Origin: a virus
IMG/VR virus record: IMGVR_UViG_3300034198_023093
Span: 1-45,876 of that record
Reading direction: 5' to 3' (one strand)
Length of the DNA: 45,876 bases
This document shows, piece by piece, positions 23,886 to 32,407 of the stretch (positions are counted from its first letter, which is position 1; each line of letters starts with the position of its first letter). The position numbers and the translations under genes were made by a program. Under the pieces are notes generated by a model that ran no database searches, was not told where the DNA came from, and saw only the letters and a program-made list of their open reading frames with translations.

Positions 23886-24050
23886 CTATTTCAGCTCACT
23901 GTCAACGTAAGTCAGGGGATTACATTGACAGTACTGTCGAAACATTTCTTTACATTCTGTATTTGTGATTGAACAGTACTTGGCTGCTTTTGGTATGTTC
24001 CACTTGGCGGAAAAAAGCTGACGCATTGCTTCCGCACAGTTATCGTCCAT
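23886..24050 (-). CDS. Small HTH-like protein
   Basis: 54 aa, ATG at 24050 to TAG. AMRQLFSAKWNIPKAAKYCS followed by ITNTECKEMFRQYCQCNP reads as a helix-turn-helix with conserved Cys, a form seen in cyanophage small proteins that may pair with host factors. Sits between the PPC-domain protein and a 115-aa gene. Confidence 0.6.
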   Translation of the reverse strand: MDDNCAEAMRQLFSAKWNIPKAAKYCSITNTECKEMFRQYCQCNPLTYVDSELK

Positions 24051-24068
24051 TTCAGATCCCGTGTCCGT

Positions 24069-24416
24069 CTAACATGGTTTCAGTTGAAGCTGTTCTGTGA
24101 TTAAGCCGGTGTAAAGACCGTTCGTGCGTCCGCTTTCTTGATACAGCTTTTCGAGCGTATCTTGCCTTTCCGGATAGTAGCCCTCTCCTTCAACAGTATC
24201 AATCACCTCAAAGCTGAGTCGCTTTTCAAGGCACCTAAGCTCTAACTGTGCTTCTTCCTTTGAAGCAAACCAACCCGTCCAGTGGTGCTCGTGTCCGATA
24301 ACAACGTGACCTGCAAACAGTTTGGTGTCTTCGTTCCAACAGCTGGGCAAGATTTCACTACGTTTGTACGAAGCTTTTTTCGGCGTCTGTTCTTGCTTGG
24401 TCAAAGATGTTTCCAT
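24069..24416 (-). CDS. Unknown small protein
   Basis: 115 aa, with FAGHVVIGHEHHWTGWFASKEEAQLELR. The His/Trp-rich strand is striking, but no family is recognised. It overlaps the upstream HNH-like gene by 59 bases. Confidence 0.55.
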   Translation of the reverse strand: METSLTKQEQTPKKASYKRSEILPSCWNEDTKLFAGHVVIGHEHHWTGWFASKEEAQLELRCLEKRLSFEVIDTVEGEGYYPERQDTLEKLYQESGRTNGLYTGLITEQLQLKPC

Positions 24417-24969
24417 AGCTGAGGTTTACGGTAACAAGTTTTTTCGGAGTAGGAAGCGCTTCCATTTCTCTAAGTCGGAGATGAAGAGGATTGCAACACA
24501 AAGAGTCGCAACCATTCCTGTGGAACACCCGCATCTTCCCGGAGTATCCCCGAGAAGTCCAGAACGCTACCCTGGCCGCCGATTGAATTTTACCACTGTG
24601 AAACGGGCTGGGCATGTACGCCGCCGTTTCTGCTCCGTTCTTTCTTGTGGCGCCAACCCAAGGCCAACAGTCATCTGGATCTCCAATAATCACCTTATCC
24701 CAAAAGCTCTTAATCGGCCAGTGTTCGCTGAACTCAAAATTACGAACATCGACTGAACAGTAACCAGACTCCACCTGCTTCATGCAATCAAGGCACTCGC
24801 CCATCAGACCAAACCTACCTACATGTCCGACACCGTTTCGTTTGTGCCACAAGCATCGGACTTTACTTTTGCTGCTAGATAAAACAGTCGTCTTTTCAGG
24901 CGAATTTTTTACGTCATTACGTAGTAATTCGGCATTTCTGACGAGGGTCTGAGAAAAATCTTCAGTCAT
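24358..24969 (-). CDS. HNH-like endonuclease
   Basis: 203 aa from ATG 24969, overlapping the previous gene's stop by eight bases. DDCWPWVGATRKNGAE begins a CWPW-type HNH, then ARVAFWTSRGYSGKMRVFHRN and CDSLCCNPLHLRLRE complete it (H and NP-x-H positions). Usual role is homing or defence-type DNA cleavage. A Cys motif CLDC appears earlier. Confidence 0.7.
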   Translation of the reverse strand: MTEDFSQTLVRNAELLRNDVKNSPEKTTVLSSSKSKVRCLWHKRNGVGHVGRFGLMGECLDCMKQVESGYCSVDVRNFEFSEHWPIKSFWDKVIIGDPDDCWPWVGATRKNGAETAAYMPSPFHSGKIQSAARVAFWTSRGYSGKMRVFHRNGCDSLCCNPLHLRLREMEALPTPKKLVTVNLSYGNIFDQARTDAEKSFVQT

Positions 24970-25453
24970 AGACCTCGTGGATACAGATGCGCCGTACCAC
25001 ATGGTAGGGGAGTCCGTTCTGTTTGGCAAGGTGAGCAAACGTCCTACCCTCCTTGTGGCAGCCCCGCAATTTCGTGATCAACTCCTCCGTCACTGCACTG
25101 CCCCGCCGCTTCCCTCTCTCAAGGCACACGTCTTTTTTCGTACCAAAAAAGTAGTGGCCAGGGTTTAGGCAGTATACGGAGTTGCAACAATGTTTCCGCA
25201 CCACCAACGCGTCAGGATTCTCCTGGTACATATCTACTAGTGCCAGTAGTAGAAGCCTGGCGTCTTTACCTTTGTACAAAGGCTTGCCTCCATGGCTGGT
25301 TGTAAAGCCCTTCAACCTTCTGGTGTTGTTCGTTTTCAGGCACCAGCATTGGGTTTTTCCGAGTTCCTGGTGAAATACCGTCAGAGTCTCTACAAAAAAT
25401 AAAGCGTCCTTGCGTGTCAACCCATAAGTCTTGAAAAATTCAAGAAACTTCAT
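24962..25453 (-). CDS. HNH-like zinc/HTH protein
   Basis: 163 aa from ATG 25453; the longer frame to 25531 runs into the palindrome and is less likely. RKHCCNSVYCLNPGHYFFGTK is an HNH-related zinc site (CC, C-x-NP-x-H). AKQNGLPYHVVRRICIHEVYD near the end is helix-turn-helix-like. Could be a homing endonuclease or regulator. It is the first gene of a leftward operon whose leader contains the palindrome. Confidence 0.65.
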   Translation of the reverse strand: MKFLEFFKTYGLTRKDALFFVETLTVFHQELGKTQCWCLKTNNTRRLKGFTTSHGGKPLYKGKDARLLLLALVDMYQENPDALVVRKHCCNSVYCLNPGHYFFGTKKDVCLERGKRRGSAVTEELITKLRGCHKEGRTFAHLAKQNGLPYHVVRRICIHEVYD

Positions 25454-25530
25454 AGTAGGGGGAAGTTGCGTACTCTTGAAAGAGTACAGCAGAGCCCTTC
25501 CTGTGTCAAGGGTTTGCAGGCAGGGGACCA

Positions 25531-25741
25531 TAACGTGTTAGGAACTCCGCTTTTTAAGGGTATTTCACTTGGTATAGAAGCAATTTGTGGTTATCAACTG
25601 TATGTAACATTCATACGTAACATCAGTATGCAACTTTTGTTACGTACAGGTGTTACGTACCGTTGTTGCGTACACTTGAGAACCACAAACTACTTCCATG
25701 TGAGTGAGATTCCACTAAAAACCGGAGTTCCTCGTACGTTA
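25531..25741. repeat. Long imperfect palindrome with six TACGTAAC-type repeats
   Basis: Arms of about 104 bases (25531-25634 and 25639-25741) are inverted copies, about 72% identical by hand count over a TTTT loop at 25635-25638. Each arm holds three 8-mers of TAYGYAAC type, in opposite orientation in the other arm. Direct copies of AAGGGTTTGC flank it at 25508-25517 and 25763-25772. It lies between leftward genes, so it is in the leader of one and after the other. It could be a replication origin, a regulator binding array, or a foldback mobile element. Confidence 0.75.
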
Positions 25742-25807
25742 AGCGAAACTCCTGTCGTACCAAAGGGTTTGCTGTAGTACAGATCTACCCCCTACCTGCT
25801 TTTATAC

Positions 25808-25993
25808 CTAATTTTTAAAATCTTTTACTGAACATGCCTCATATTGTTTCGCATAGGTTAGTGCGCAGTGGTAAGGTTCCACGTACTTACACATTAAACC
25901 TAAGGAATTACAAACCCTGTGTACCTGGTTACCATGCAAGTCCTCTCCGAACTCAATTGTTGCTCCGTTGGAAAGCATCTCAAGTAATCTCAT
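25808..25993 (-). CDS. Small unknown protein
   Basis: 61 aa, starting MRLLEMLSNGATIEFGED and ending CSVKDFKN. Reads as a compact coding frame and fills the space beside the palindrome. Ends 66 bases from the palindrome. No domain. Confidence 0.5.
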   Translation of the reverse strand: MRLLEMLSNGATIEFGEDLHGNQVHRVCNSLGLMCKYVEPYHCALTYAKQYEACSVKDFKN

Positions 25994-26053
25994 GTCGCTG
26001 TTTGAAGACCTGTACTATCATTGTAGTAGTGAGTTTTACAGACGAGGATTGTT

Positions 26054-27181
26054 GTGCCTTTTCCAGGAATGTCAACTGCTTTGGGTAACGCTGCTGTTGC
26101 TCGACGTGCTGCAGAACAAAGAAGGCAAAGTACTATTCCCGTTCTAAATCTTCCACGTCAAGTTGGCAACTTTTTACGCGACCTCGGCGGACAAACTACT
26201 ACTCGCGGTGTTTCCAATATCCCACCTGACGTAAACAACCCTCGATGGCTTGGCACAGGCGGAGGAAATGCTGGCGCAAGTTGGACAGCAGGTCCCAGTA
26301 ACCGAGCTTCAGCGCAGACTGAAGCAAGAACCCACTCACAAACCGAGGCAAGAATCCCTGCGCACGTCGGAGGTGCCCCCACTCCAATCGTAACTGGCCA
26401 ACGCGGCGGACTTACTGATCTGCGTCAGGGCGACATGTACAAACAGTACGCTCAAAATCCTCAAGGCCAGTACGACCGCTACTTCCACTCACCTGAGATG
26501 GATCAGTACTTTGGATCCGCTTCCCGTGGAGCAGGAGCACCCTCCAGCGCAGCCGAAATGGTGCAGATGGCTGGCCAACCCTCGCCTCCTCCTGGAACTG
26601 CTGCCTCGACCTTCTACCGCTCAGAAAGCGCCATGGGTCGCGGTAACATGGACAACATCGTTGCGTCTATGGGCTACGAAGGGACTCCCATGGAAGCTTG
26701 GGCCAACGCTAACCCGATGCTTGCCCAGCGTGAGTTCGCTAAGCGTTTTGGCGGCTCCCAGATCACTCCTGCAGGCCTGCCCCAAGGGATCCCTGGCATC
26801 GACACCAACAAGATGATGCCGACCCCTGACATGCGTCATTCGCAGTTTCCGGATAGCGAATGGCACGGTCCTGCTTTTGGCACTGAATCCGGAGCTGACA
26901 TCAGCAAGATGATGCCAACTCCGGCGATGGGCCAGAACAGTTTCGGTACTCCAGCAAACAGCGTTCCCGCTCCTCCGCAGATCCAAGGTGCTGCTGTAAG
27001 TGCTCCTTATGCTGCTGCTGCACAACAAGCAAGCCAAAAGACAACCGGTGAGGGTATGCCAGCTTTCAGGACAACCAATCCCGGCGACCTGTTTCTTCAA
27101 AGCTATGGAAAGAAATACCCGAACCTATTTAACACGCCACAACAAGGCGGAATGATTCCGGTTGCAGGAACAGCAGAATGA
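26054..27181 (+). CDS. Low-complexity virion-type protein
   Basis: 375 aa from GTG 26054. Gln/Ala/Pro/Gly-rich with a MMPTP unit in two copies (NKMMPTPDM, SKMMPTPAM). Contains EMDQYFGSASRG and a C-terminal FRTTNPGDLFLQSYGKKYP. High GC like the capsid gene. Likely an internal or scaffold-like structural protein. The stop overlaps the next start (ATGA). Confidence 0.6.
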   Translation: MPFPGMSTALGNAAVARRAAEQRRQSTIPVLNLPRQVGNFLRDLGGQTTTRGVSNIPPDVNNPRWLGTGGGNAGASWTAGPSNRASAQTEARTHSQTEARIPAHVGGAPTPIVTGQRGGLTDLRQGDMYKQYAQNPQGQYDRYFHSPEMDQYFGSASRGAGAPSSAAEMVQMAGQPSPPPGTAASTFYRSESAMGRGNMDNIVASMGYEGTPMEAWANANPMLAQREFAKRFGGSQITPAGLPQGIPGIDTNKMMPTPDMRHSQFPDSEWHGPAFGTESGADISKMMPTPAMGQNSFGTPANSVPAPPQIQGAAVSAPYAAAAQQASQKTTGEGMPAFRTTNPGDLFLQSYGKKYPNLFNTPQQGGMIPVAGTAE

Positions 27182-27552
27182 TGAACTCTCCATCTGATGC
27201 ACTAGGCAGAGCTTCCAAGTGGAAAGAAATTTCTTCTTCAAGTCAGGACTACTCACAAGGAAGCACTGATCCAACCATCCCTACTTTCAGCACAGGAGGG
27301 GCAAGAACATTTATGGCTGGATCAGATGTTAAGCCTGAAGGCTATGGCTACAGTTACGCCTCTCCGGAATATTTAGCAGCTGATCCAAGCTTCAGCGTTT
27401 ATCCAGACATTGATAGTCCAGAAGTTGATCGTTGGATGGAAGGACTCAGGGGCCAACCAGGCTATCAACCAGCAAAGCTTGATATGAACAAGTTCAACCA
27501 ACGTCTTATTGATCTTAGAAACGAAGTTCACAGAACCTTGAAAGGAGCCTGA
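27178..27552 (+). CDS. Unknown small virion-type protein
   Basis: 124 aa, coupled by ATGA overlap to the 375-aa protein. Acidic-polar and Ser/Tyr-rich, ending in a helix (KFNQRLIDLRNEVHRTLKG). Function not recognised. Confidence 0.55.
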   Translation: MMNSPSDALGRASKWKEISSSSQDYSQGSTDPTIPTFSTGGARTFMAGSDVKPEGYGYSYASPEYLAADPSFSVYPDIDSPEVDRWMEGLRGQPGYQPAKLDMNKFNQRLIDLRNEVHRTLKGA

Positions 27553-27553
27553 A

Positions 27554-27724
27554 ATGCCGAGCCCAACAACCGTCGACCGTATTCGTAAGCTTGCTACAAA
27601 CCTCCGAAATTCAGAAGATTACGATGACTTCGATTACGGAACAGAACCAATCCCTGGCGACAAAACCTGGTGCGGAAAATGCACCACTTGTGTGTGCGTT
27701 GACGTAAAAGCGTCGGCTCAGTAG
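27554..27724 (+). CDS. Small Cys-cluster protein
   Basis: 56 aa from ATG 27554, one base after the preceding stop. CGKCTTCVCVD has four Cys in C-x2-C-x2-C-x-C spacing near the C-terminus, suggesting a zinc or iron site. Convergent with the next gene (seven-base overlap). Third gene of this + unit. Confidence 0.6.
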   Translation: MPSPTTVDRIRKLATNLRNSEDYDDFDYGTEPIPGDKTWCGKCTTCVCVDVKASAQ

Positions 27725-28008
27725 GACCCAGCCTTTTCAGAGATCACCACATCAAAATCAGGAGCAGCTGAGCACACAAAGACGAACGCTTTTGCAACAA
27801 ACATGTCGTTGACGGTCCTAATCACAAACGTCAGCGGCCAAGCCTCTTCCCATCCAGCACGACCATAGTAATAAAGCTTTGCAGCTTCTTCTGCAATGTC
27901 GTAGATATCTTTTCTTTTCGGATAGAGTACAGTAAAAACCTCCCAATCAGAGCCTGTTTCTTCAACTTTGTACTTGTACTGCACGGCATCCTTTATGTCC
28001 ATAGTCAT
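27718..28008 (-). CDS. Unknown protein downstream of the primase
   Basis: 96 aa, four-base overlap with the primase-helicase stop, so probably made from the same message. Mixed alpha/beta with YYYGRAGWEEAWPLTFVIRT. No motif recognised. Confidence 0.55.
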   Translation of the reverse strand: MTMDIKDAVQYKYKVEETGSDWEVFTVLYPKRKDIYDIAEEAAKLYYYGRAGWEEAWPLTFVIRTVNDMFVAKAFVFVCSAAPDFDVVISEKAGSY

Positions 28009-30638
28009 GATTCTGAACTCACTCCTTCAGCCAGAATCGTCGGATGACCTTTGAACTTACTGTCAGAAACTCGCACAGCAATTCCCTTGAAAAAAGGCTT
28101 CCCGTACTTACTAAAAGTAGATACACCAGACAAGCCCAGCTGATTCCGGCAGCAGTCCAATAGCAAGTTCACAAATCGCTTCTGTCCAACAGGCTTGGAC
28201 CCTGTATCTTCAGCGAACGCACAGTAACTCGGGTAAAGGTGCGAGCTGCTGTTGCAATATCTCTCAGACGGACCGCTCTGATCCCGTGGGGCTGGGATCT
28301 TCTTGCCAACCGCCGAAACGTGCTTCTCCTCATAAACGCACTCAGATTGAAGCCACTCAATCAGGTTATTGCTGTTAATCAGGATGCTGTTCCTGACTTT
28401 TTGCAAAGAAGGAACCAACTCCTGTGTGTCAAGCAAGTAACAGCGCATCTGCTCATCCGTCATTTGCAATACCCAGTTAACTAAGCCAGGTAAATAGTTC
28501 TTCCAGAATCCACTAACCCGTCCGCCTTCGATCTTAATCATGTCTTTTGCTTCACTACTCTTGTTATATAAGGGCCTATTGAACTCAATTGTTAATCGTC
28601 TACGGCTGAGTCCAGAGGTGTTATCAGTGGTCTGAATCGGTTCATTAGCCACAACAATAATCATTCCGGTATATACGAACGGCTCCCCGACACTTTTCTG
28701 CTTCTCTTCATAGCGAAGAGAATCACCCCCTGTCAACGCTTTGAAGGTTTGAACAGATCCTCCATACCTCTCGGAATCGTTGATCAAGGTCAGCCGTTTT
28801 CCCTTGACAGACGACAACTCAAACCGACTTTGCTCCAGCTGATTCAGTGTCGTGCTGGCAAAATTCCCGTTGCCGACGAGAGCACAGCAAAGATTGGCAA
28901 AAGTGGACTTACCTCGGCCACCTGGACCAATAATCTCCAGGAATCGTTGAATCTCGTTCCCCCTACCAACCAGACAAGCCCTCAACCAAGCTCTCAATAC
29001 CTGAACACGTGCGTCATCGTTGTACTGTGTCCTATACAACCACTCAGCAATAGGACCCGGTTCTAGAGTGGGATCATACTTAAAATCAAGCCCCCAAGTA
29101 ATGTAGTTGTCGGGACAATGCTCAACAAATTCACCTGTATCAAGCTCCAAAACACCATTCAAAAATGCCAAGCGCGTCGTATCGTGCGTCCAGTCATCTT
29201 GCTGGAGATTACCCTCTAGCAGGCTGCAGACGTCATCTACAAGGTTGGCAGTGTAGCCATTAGGAAGGTCAATCTTCTCAAGATAAAACTGAACGTTGTG
29301 CTTAAAGTCTTTGGCGTGCGCCTGCCTGCTCCACACACCACGCTCGCCGTCGTAGTGCATGAAGACATCAAACTTCGCGTCATACCGCCAACCATGAGAC
29401 AACAGCTTCGGAACCAACCCATTTGCAATAACTGAAGCGGGTGGGTTCCTTGGCCTGCCTTTCTTATCCGACACTTTTGACGCAGGGTTGTCGCCATCAT
29501 CGTCATCATCATCTCCTGAAACAAAACCAAAGAAATCAGGCGGAACAACACCTTGTTGAATCAGGTCTTCAAGCAAAAACACTTGATTGTCGCCGTCTCC
29601 TCCCCGCTCCATCTCAAACGCCATCTGGCGATTGATCGTCTCAATAGTTGGAACCTCAAATCCAGCGATCGAAACATAACCGTCTTCCTTAGCTTTAGCC
29701 CTGAGTGTTTTCAGCCCACGGGCACCTTCCGGTGAGTGACCACCTGGCAAACGCTCGAAACTAGACCACTTCTCTTCGCAACAACCATCCTCAAAAGAGT
29801 CAGAAATAGAAGACCAGCTGATCCAATCTGCGAGCAAATCTTCATCGATTTGATGGAGGGCCATGCCTACAGCAATCCATTCCTCGTAATCGTCAGCCCT
29901 GGAAGGACTTAGAGCTGACAAATACTCTTGAGCTTCCTCAATGATCTGCTGTTTTTGATGCTCACTACCTTCTTCATATTCGAGGTTGATAGTCTGCATC
30001 AGCGCAGCACCATTCTCAAAACTGGAATGTTTTTTGTACCGACTTGAAGGGTACTTTTCTACGATCAGCTTGTAAAGCCATTCTGGCATTTCAGGCAGTT
30101 TCTTGCACCACTCAAATCCACCATGAGCCGTGGTCCTATATCCGTCAGTTTCAGGGTGTGCGCCCATGATTGCGCCCTGACGACTGCGCCACAGGATTTC
30201 CCAAGGATTATCATCTAACTTCAGGGTTGCTTTGTCCGGAAGTGAATGAACTTTGTGAGGAGGAACCCTGAACACCATCCGGAACCTTCCCGGTTTCCCG
30301 CTGCTGATGGTCAGTGTCGGGGGGAAGATCGCGTCAATGGGACCACCGCCAGCAGCTTCAATAGCTGGGATGGCTGCCTCCCCATCAATATCTACCATTA
30401 TGAGAGCAAGCTCATTGCTCCACTGGCCGCACAACAGGCCTACACCAGTCGCTCTGCCTTCTTCCAACTCCTTCTTAATCTCTGCCACCGTTTTTGGGTC
30501 AGACGTCCACCCTGGCAGATAGGCACGCTTGCCGCGTAAGGGGGTTAGGGGAAAGTCAACGGGCACATAGTCCAGGTTGATCTGCCCTGGAGCTGTATGC
30601 TTGTTAGGAGGGGTCGGTTCGGAGGCGGCTGTTGTCAC
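28005..30638 (-). CDS. PrimPol/SF3 primase-helicase
   Basis: 877 aa, D5-like architecture. An N-terminal primase-polymerase domain has ALIMVDIDGE (D83, D85), a SSGKPGRFRM segment and a WRSRQGAIMGAHPETDGY end. A PriCT-like region occupies about 245-295. A disordered acidic stretch with six Asp lies near 376-381. The SF3 helicase follows: Walker A GPGGRGKST (571-579), then an Asp-containing LTLINDSER segment and MIIVVANEPIQTTDNTSG with SRRRLTIEFNR (arginine finger region). It makes primers and unwinds DNA at the fork. This type is common in large phages and plasmids. It pairs here with a T7-like polymerase rather than a T7-like gp4. Confidence 0.85.
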   Translation of the reverse strand: MTTAASEPTPPNKHTAPGQINLDYVPVDFPLTPLRGKRAYLPGWTSDPKTVAEIKKELEEGRATGVGLLCGQWSNELALIMVDIDGEAAIPAIEAAGGGPIDAIFPPTLTISSGKPGRFRMVFRVPPHKVHSLPDKATLKLDDNPWEILWRSRQGAIMGAHPETDGYRTTAHGGFEWCKKLPEMPEWLYKLIVEKYPSSRYKKHSSFENGAALMQTINLEYEEGSEHQKQQIIEEAQEYLSALSPSRADDYEEWIAVGMALHQIDEDLLADWISWSSISDSFEDGCCEEKWSSFERLPGGHSPEGARGLKTLRAKAKEDGYVSIAGFEVPTIETINRQMAFEMERGGDGDNQVFLLEDLIQQGVVPPDFFGFVSGDDDDDDGDNPASKVSDKKGRPRNPPASVIANGLVPKLLSHGWRYDAKFDVFMHYDGERGVWSRQAHAKDFKHNVQFYLEKIDLPNGYTANLVDDVCSLLEGNLQQDDWTHDTTRLAFLNGVLELDTGEFVEHCPDNYITWGLDFKYDPTLEPGPIAEWLYRTQYNDDARVQVLRAWLRACLVGRGNEIQRFLEIIGPGGRGKSTFANLCCALVGNGNFASTTLNQLEQSRFELSSVKGKRLTLINDSERYGGSVQTFKALTGGDSLRYEEKQKSVGEPFVYTGMIIVVANEPIQTTDNTSGLSRRRLTIEFNRPLYNKSSEAKDMIKIEGGRVSGFWKNYLPGLVNWVLQMTDEQMRCYLLDTQELVPSLQKVRNSILINSNNLIEWLQSECVYEEKHVSAVGKKIPAPRDQSGPSERYCNSSSHLYPSYCAFAEDTGSKPVGQKRFVNLLLDCCRNQLGLSGVSTFSKYGKPFFKGIAVRVSDSKFKGHPTILAEGVSSES

Positions 30639-30754
30639 GTTTTCTTCTGGATCTGTAACGAGACGCCAGGACCACCCTAACCCCGATCTGCGCTGGTGGG
30701 AAGGGGTGGAACCTGGAGACTTTGTTTCTTAAATGTAGGGCGCAGAACTTTGCA

Positions 30755-31687
30755 TCAGTTGGATCCTTCGTCCCCGTCAACCACCTCTAAGTCGATCTTG
30801 TTCTGAGCTGGCAGAATCTCAGAGTAATACTTGTTTACAGCGTCAAGCCATTTTTCTTTGTACTTTTTTAATGTTGATCCTTGGATTGCAAAGACCTGAG
30901 CCCGCTCCTTGGTAGCAACAAACGTCATATAGATCTCAGGAACAATACCCATCGTGTGCTCCAGACCCATGGCATAAGCCGCCATCTGCATCTGACACTT
31001 GCTGTACTTTACAAAACCAGACCGCTTCATTCCGTATTCCGATCTTGGAGTCTCAGGACCAGGCCATTTGCTGTAGTACAGCCCATTACTGGTTTTAAGG
31101 TCGCCCAGCACCACCTTTCCTTTATACTCCGCAACAATATCCGGCGCTCCGGCCCATCCCCACGTTTCTGTTTCATGGATTCCTGGATGCCAAACGCGGC
31201 TGATTCCGTCTCCCCCGATAGTCCAAGCAAAATCAGCAGGGTTTACAGGATTCTCAGCCCACACCACCCGATCCAGTTTGCTCAGTTGTTCAGGAAGACC
31301 GTCCCAAAAGGCCGCAATCTCTTCATCATCGATGACTGGATCCTTCTCAACACCAAGAAGGTAGTCCTCCATTAGCTTGTGAACCCTGGTTCCGCGTGCA
31401 GCAGCAGCTTCTCTACCACCAGGATTTTTAGCTGCCCACTTCTCCAGAGCTGCTTTGTTCCCCTGCGTTGCTGACAGGATCGTAGTTACAGAAGGAAGAG
31501 CACCATAAGGAGTCTTGTAATGTCGGTTCCCCTGGATTGTTAGTCGCGTATCTCCTTCCGACTGGTAATCCAAGAACTGCAAGTACGATGCAGACTTAGA
31601 GTACGTGGGGTAAATCTTGGTATCTGCTCTAGCTGAAGCCCCTGAATGGAAAATCTCCAGAGAGATCGGCAAGAGCGTTGCAACCAC
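30755..31687 (-). CDS. PD-(D/E)XK exonuclease
   Basis: 310 aa. AAARGTRVHKLMEDYL, WGWAGAPDIVAEYKGKVVLGDLKT (D...DLKT catalytic pattern) and YSKCQMQMAAYAMGLE are Cas4/RecB-family nuclease signs, used for recombination or DNA end processing. It precedes the primase in the same direction, with a 116-base gap that shows no clear promoter. Usual partners are single-strand annealing or SSB proteins. Confidence 0.8.
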   Translation of the reverse strand: MVATLLPISLEIFHSGASARADTKIYPTYSKSASYLQFLDYQSEGDTRLTIQGNRHYKTPYGALPSVTTILSATQGNKAALEKWAAKNPGGREAAAARGTRVHKLMEDYLLGVEKDPVIDDEEIAAFWDGLPEQLSKLDRVVWAENPVNPADFAWTIGGDGISRVWHPGIHETETWGWAGAPDIVAEYKGKVVLGDLKTSNGLYYSKWPGPETPRSEYGMKRSGFVKYSKCQMQMAAYAMGLEHTMGIVPEIYMTFVATKERAQVFAIQGSTLKKYKEKWLDAVNKYYSEILPAQNKIDLEVVDGDEGSN

Positions 31688-31792
31688 GTGCGTCTAACAG
31701 TTCTTCGCACCTTACCAACATTTCTTGCCGATGACCAGAAATCGGTCCAGATGTGGGATCTTAAGATAAGTTAACTCGTTTGCTCACGAAAA

Positions 31793-32239
31793 TTGAATGA
31801 GGTAGCTGAAGGCATCGGACGCCACTGCATCAGTGATCTGTACGGCTGCAGCCATAAGAAGCTCGACGATGAATCTTTCATCCGAGAAGCTTTGGTTCAA
31901 GCCGCTGAACGATCTGGAGCGACCCTACTCAGCCTCACCTCACACAAGTTTCAACCACAAGGCGTGACAGCTTTAGCCCTTTTGTCAGAGAGTCACATCT
32001 CCATTCACACCTGGCCAGAACTAGGTTATGCCGCAGTAGACGCGTTCACGTGTGGAACTCACACCGACCCAAAAAAGGCTTGCGAGCACCTGGAGACCAC
32101 CCTCGAAGCAAAAACTGGAACTGAGACCTTACTCGAAAGAGTTCTACCTACACCTTCAATGCTATATTTAGGCGTAGGTCAAATGAAGGGTTTGACCGAT
32201 CTCCCGGTGACGACCGGTGCCAGCAGCTCTACCGATTAA
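31793..32239 (+). CDS. speD: S-adenosylmethionine decarboxylase
   Basis: 148 aa from TTG 31793, the only start in frame after an upstream stop. HCISDLYGC, SHKFQPQGVTALALLSESHISIHTWPE (split here by function) and GYAAVDAFTCG are class 1B SpeD motifs. The self-cleavage site is E66-S67. S67, H72 and C87 keep the spacing of the bacterial enzyme (S63, H68, C83 in Thermotoga), so the pyruvoyl group should form. It makes decarboxylated SAM for spermidine synthesis. Known as a cyanophage auxiliary gene; polyamines help DNA packing and translation. Confidence 0.9.
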   Translation: MNEVAEGIGRHCISDLYGCSHKKLDDESFIREALVQAAERSGATLLSLTSHKFQPQGVTALALLSESHISIHTWPELGYAAVDAFTCGTHTDPKKACEHLETTLEAKTGTETLLERVLPTPSMLYLGVGQMKGLTDLPVTTGASSSTD

Positions 32240-32299
32240 GCAACTTGTAGGATTGGCCACCTGTAAGAATCGTCTGATATCGGAAACTGCTCTACAAGT

Positions 32300-32320
32300 C
32301 CTCCCCTTCAGCAAGGGAGG
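32300..32320 (+). other. Hairpin downstream of speD
   Basis: CCTCCC (32300-32305) and GGGAGG (32315-32320) pair over a nine-base loop. No T run follows, so it is a weak stop or a transcript stabiliser between speD and the next promoter. Confidence 0.35.
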
Positions 32321-32333
32321 CAACCTTTGATCG

Positions 32334-32362
32334 TTGACAGCACAGTGAGCGGTATGTACAGT
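32334..32362 (+). promoter_or_regulatory. Promoter for the small membrane protein
   Basis: TTGACA (32334-32339), a 17-base spacer and TACAGT (32357-32362) form a good sigma-70-type promoter, about 25 bases before a GTG and 46 before the likely ATG of the next gene. Confidence 0.6.
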
Positions 32363-32407
32363 GCGTAAGTCCGATAGACTACAACCGTGCCGTACCGACG
32401 TAACCGC

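Noticed and set aside
25466-25777. 103-aa + frame across the palindrome
   Set aside because: Its composition follows the inverted repeat; there is no start signal, and both arms would have to encode protein.
28169-30539. Several 60-105 aa + frames inside the primase gene
   Set aside because: No motifs, and a clear long protein on the opposite strand explains the region.
30639-30754. Possible structured RNA between primase and exonuclease
   Set aside because: C-rich and G-rich pieces (ACCACCC, GGGGTGG) can pair, but no consistent structure or known class could be drawn.
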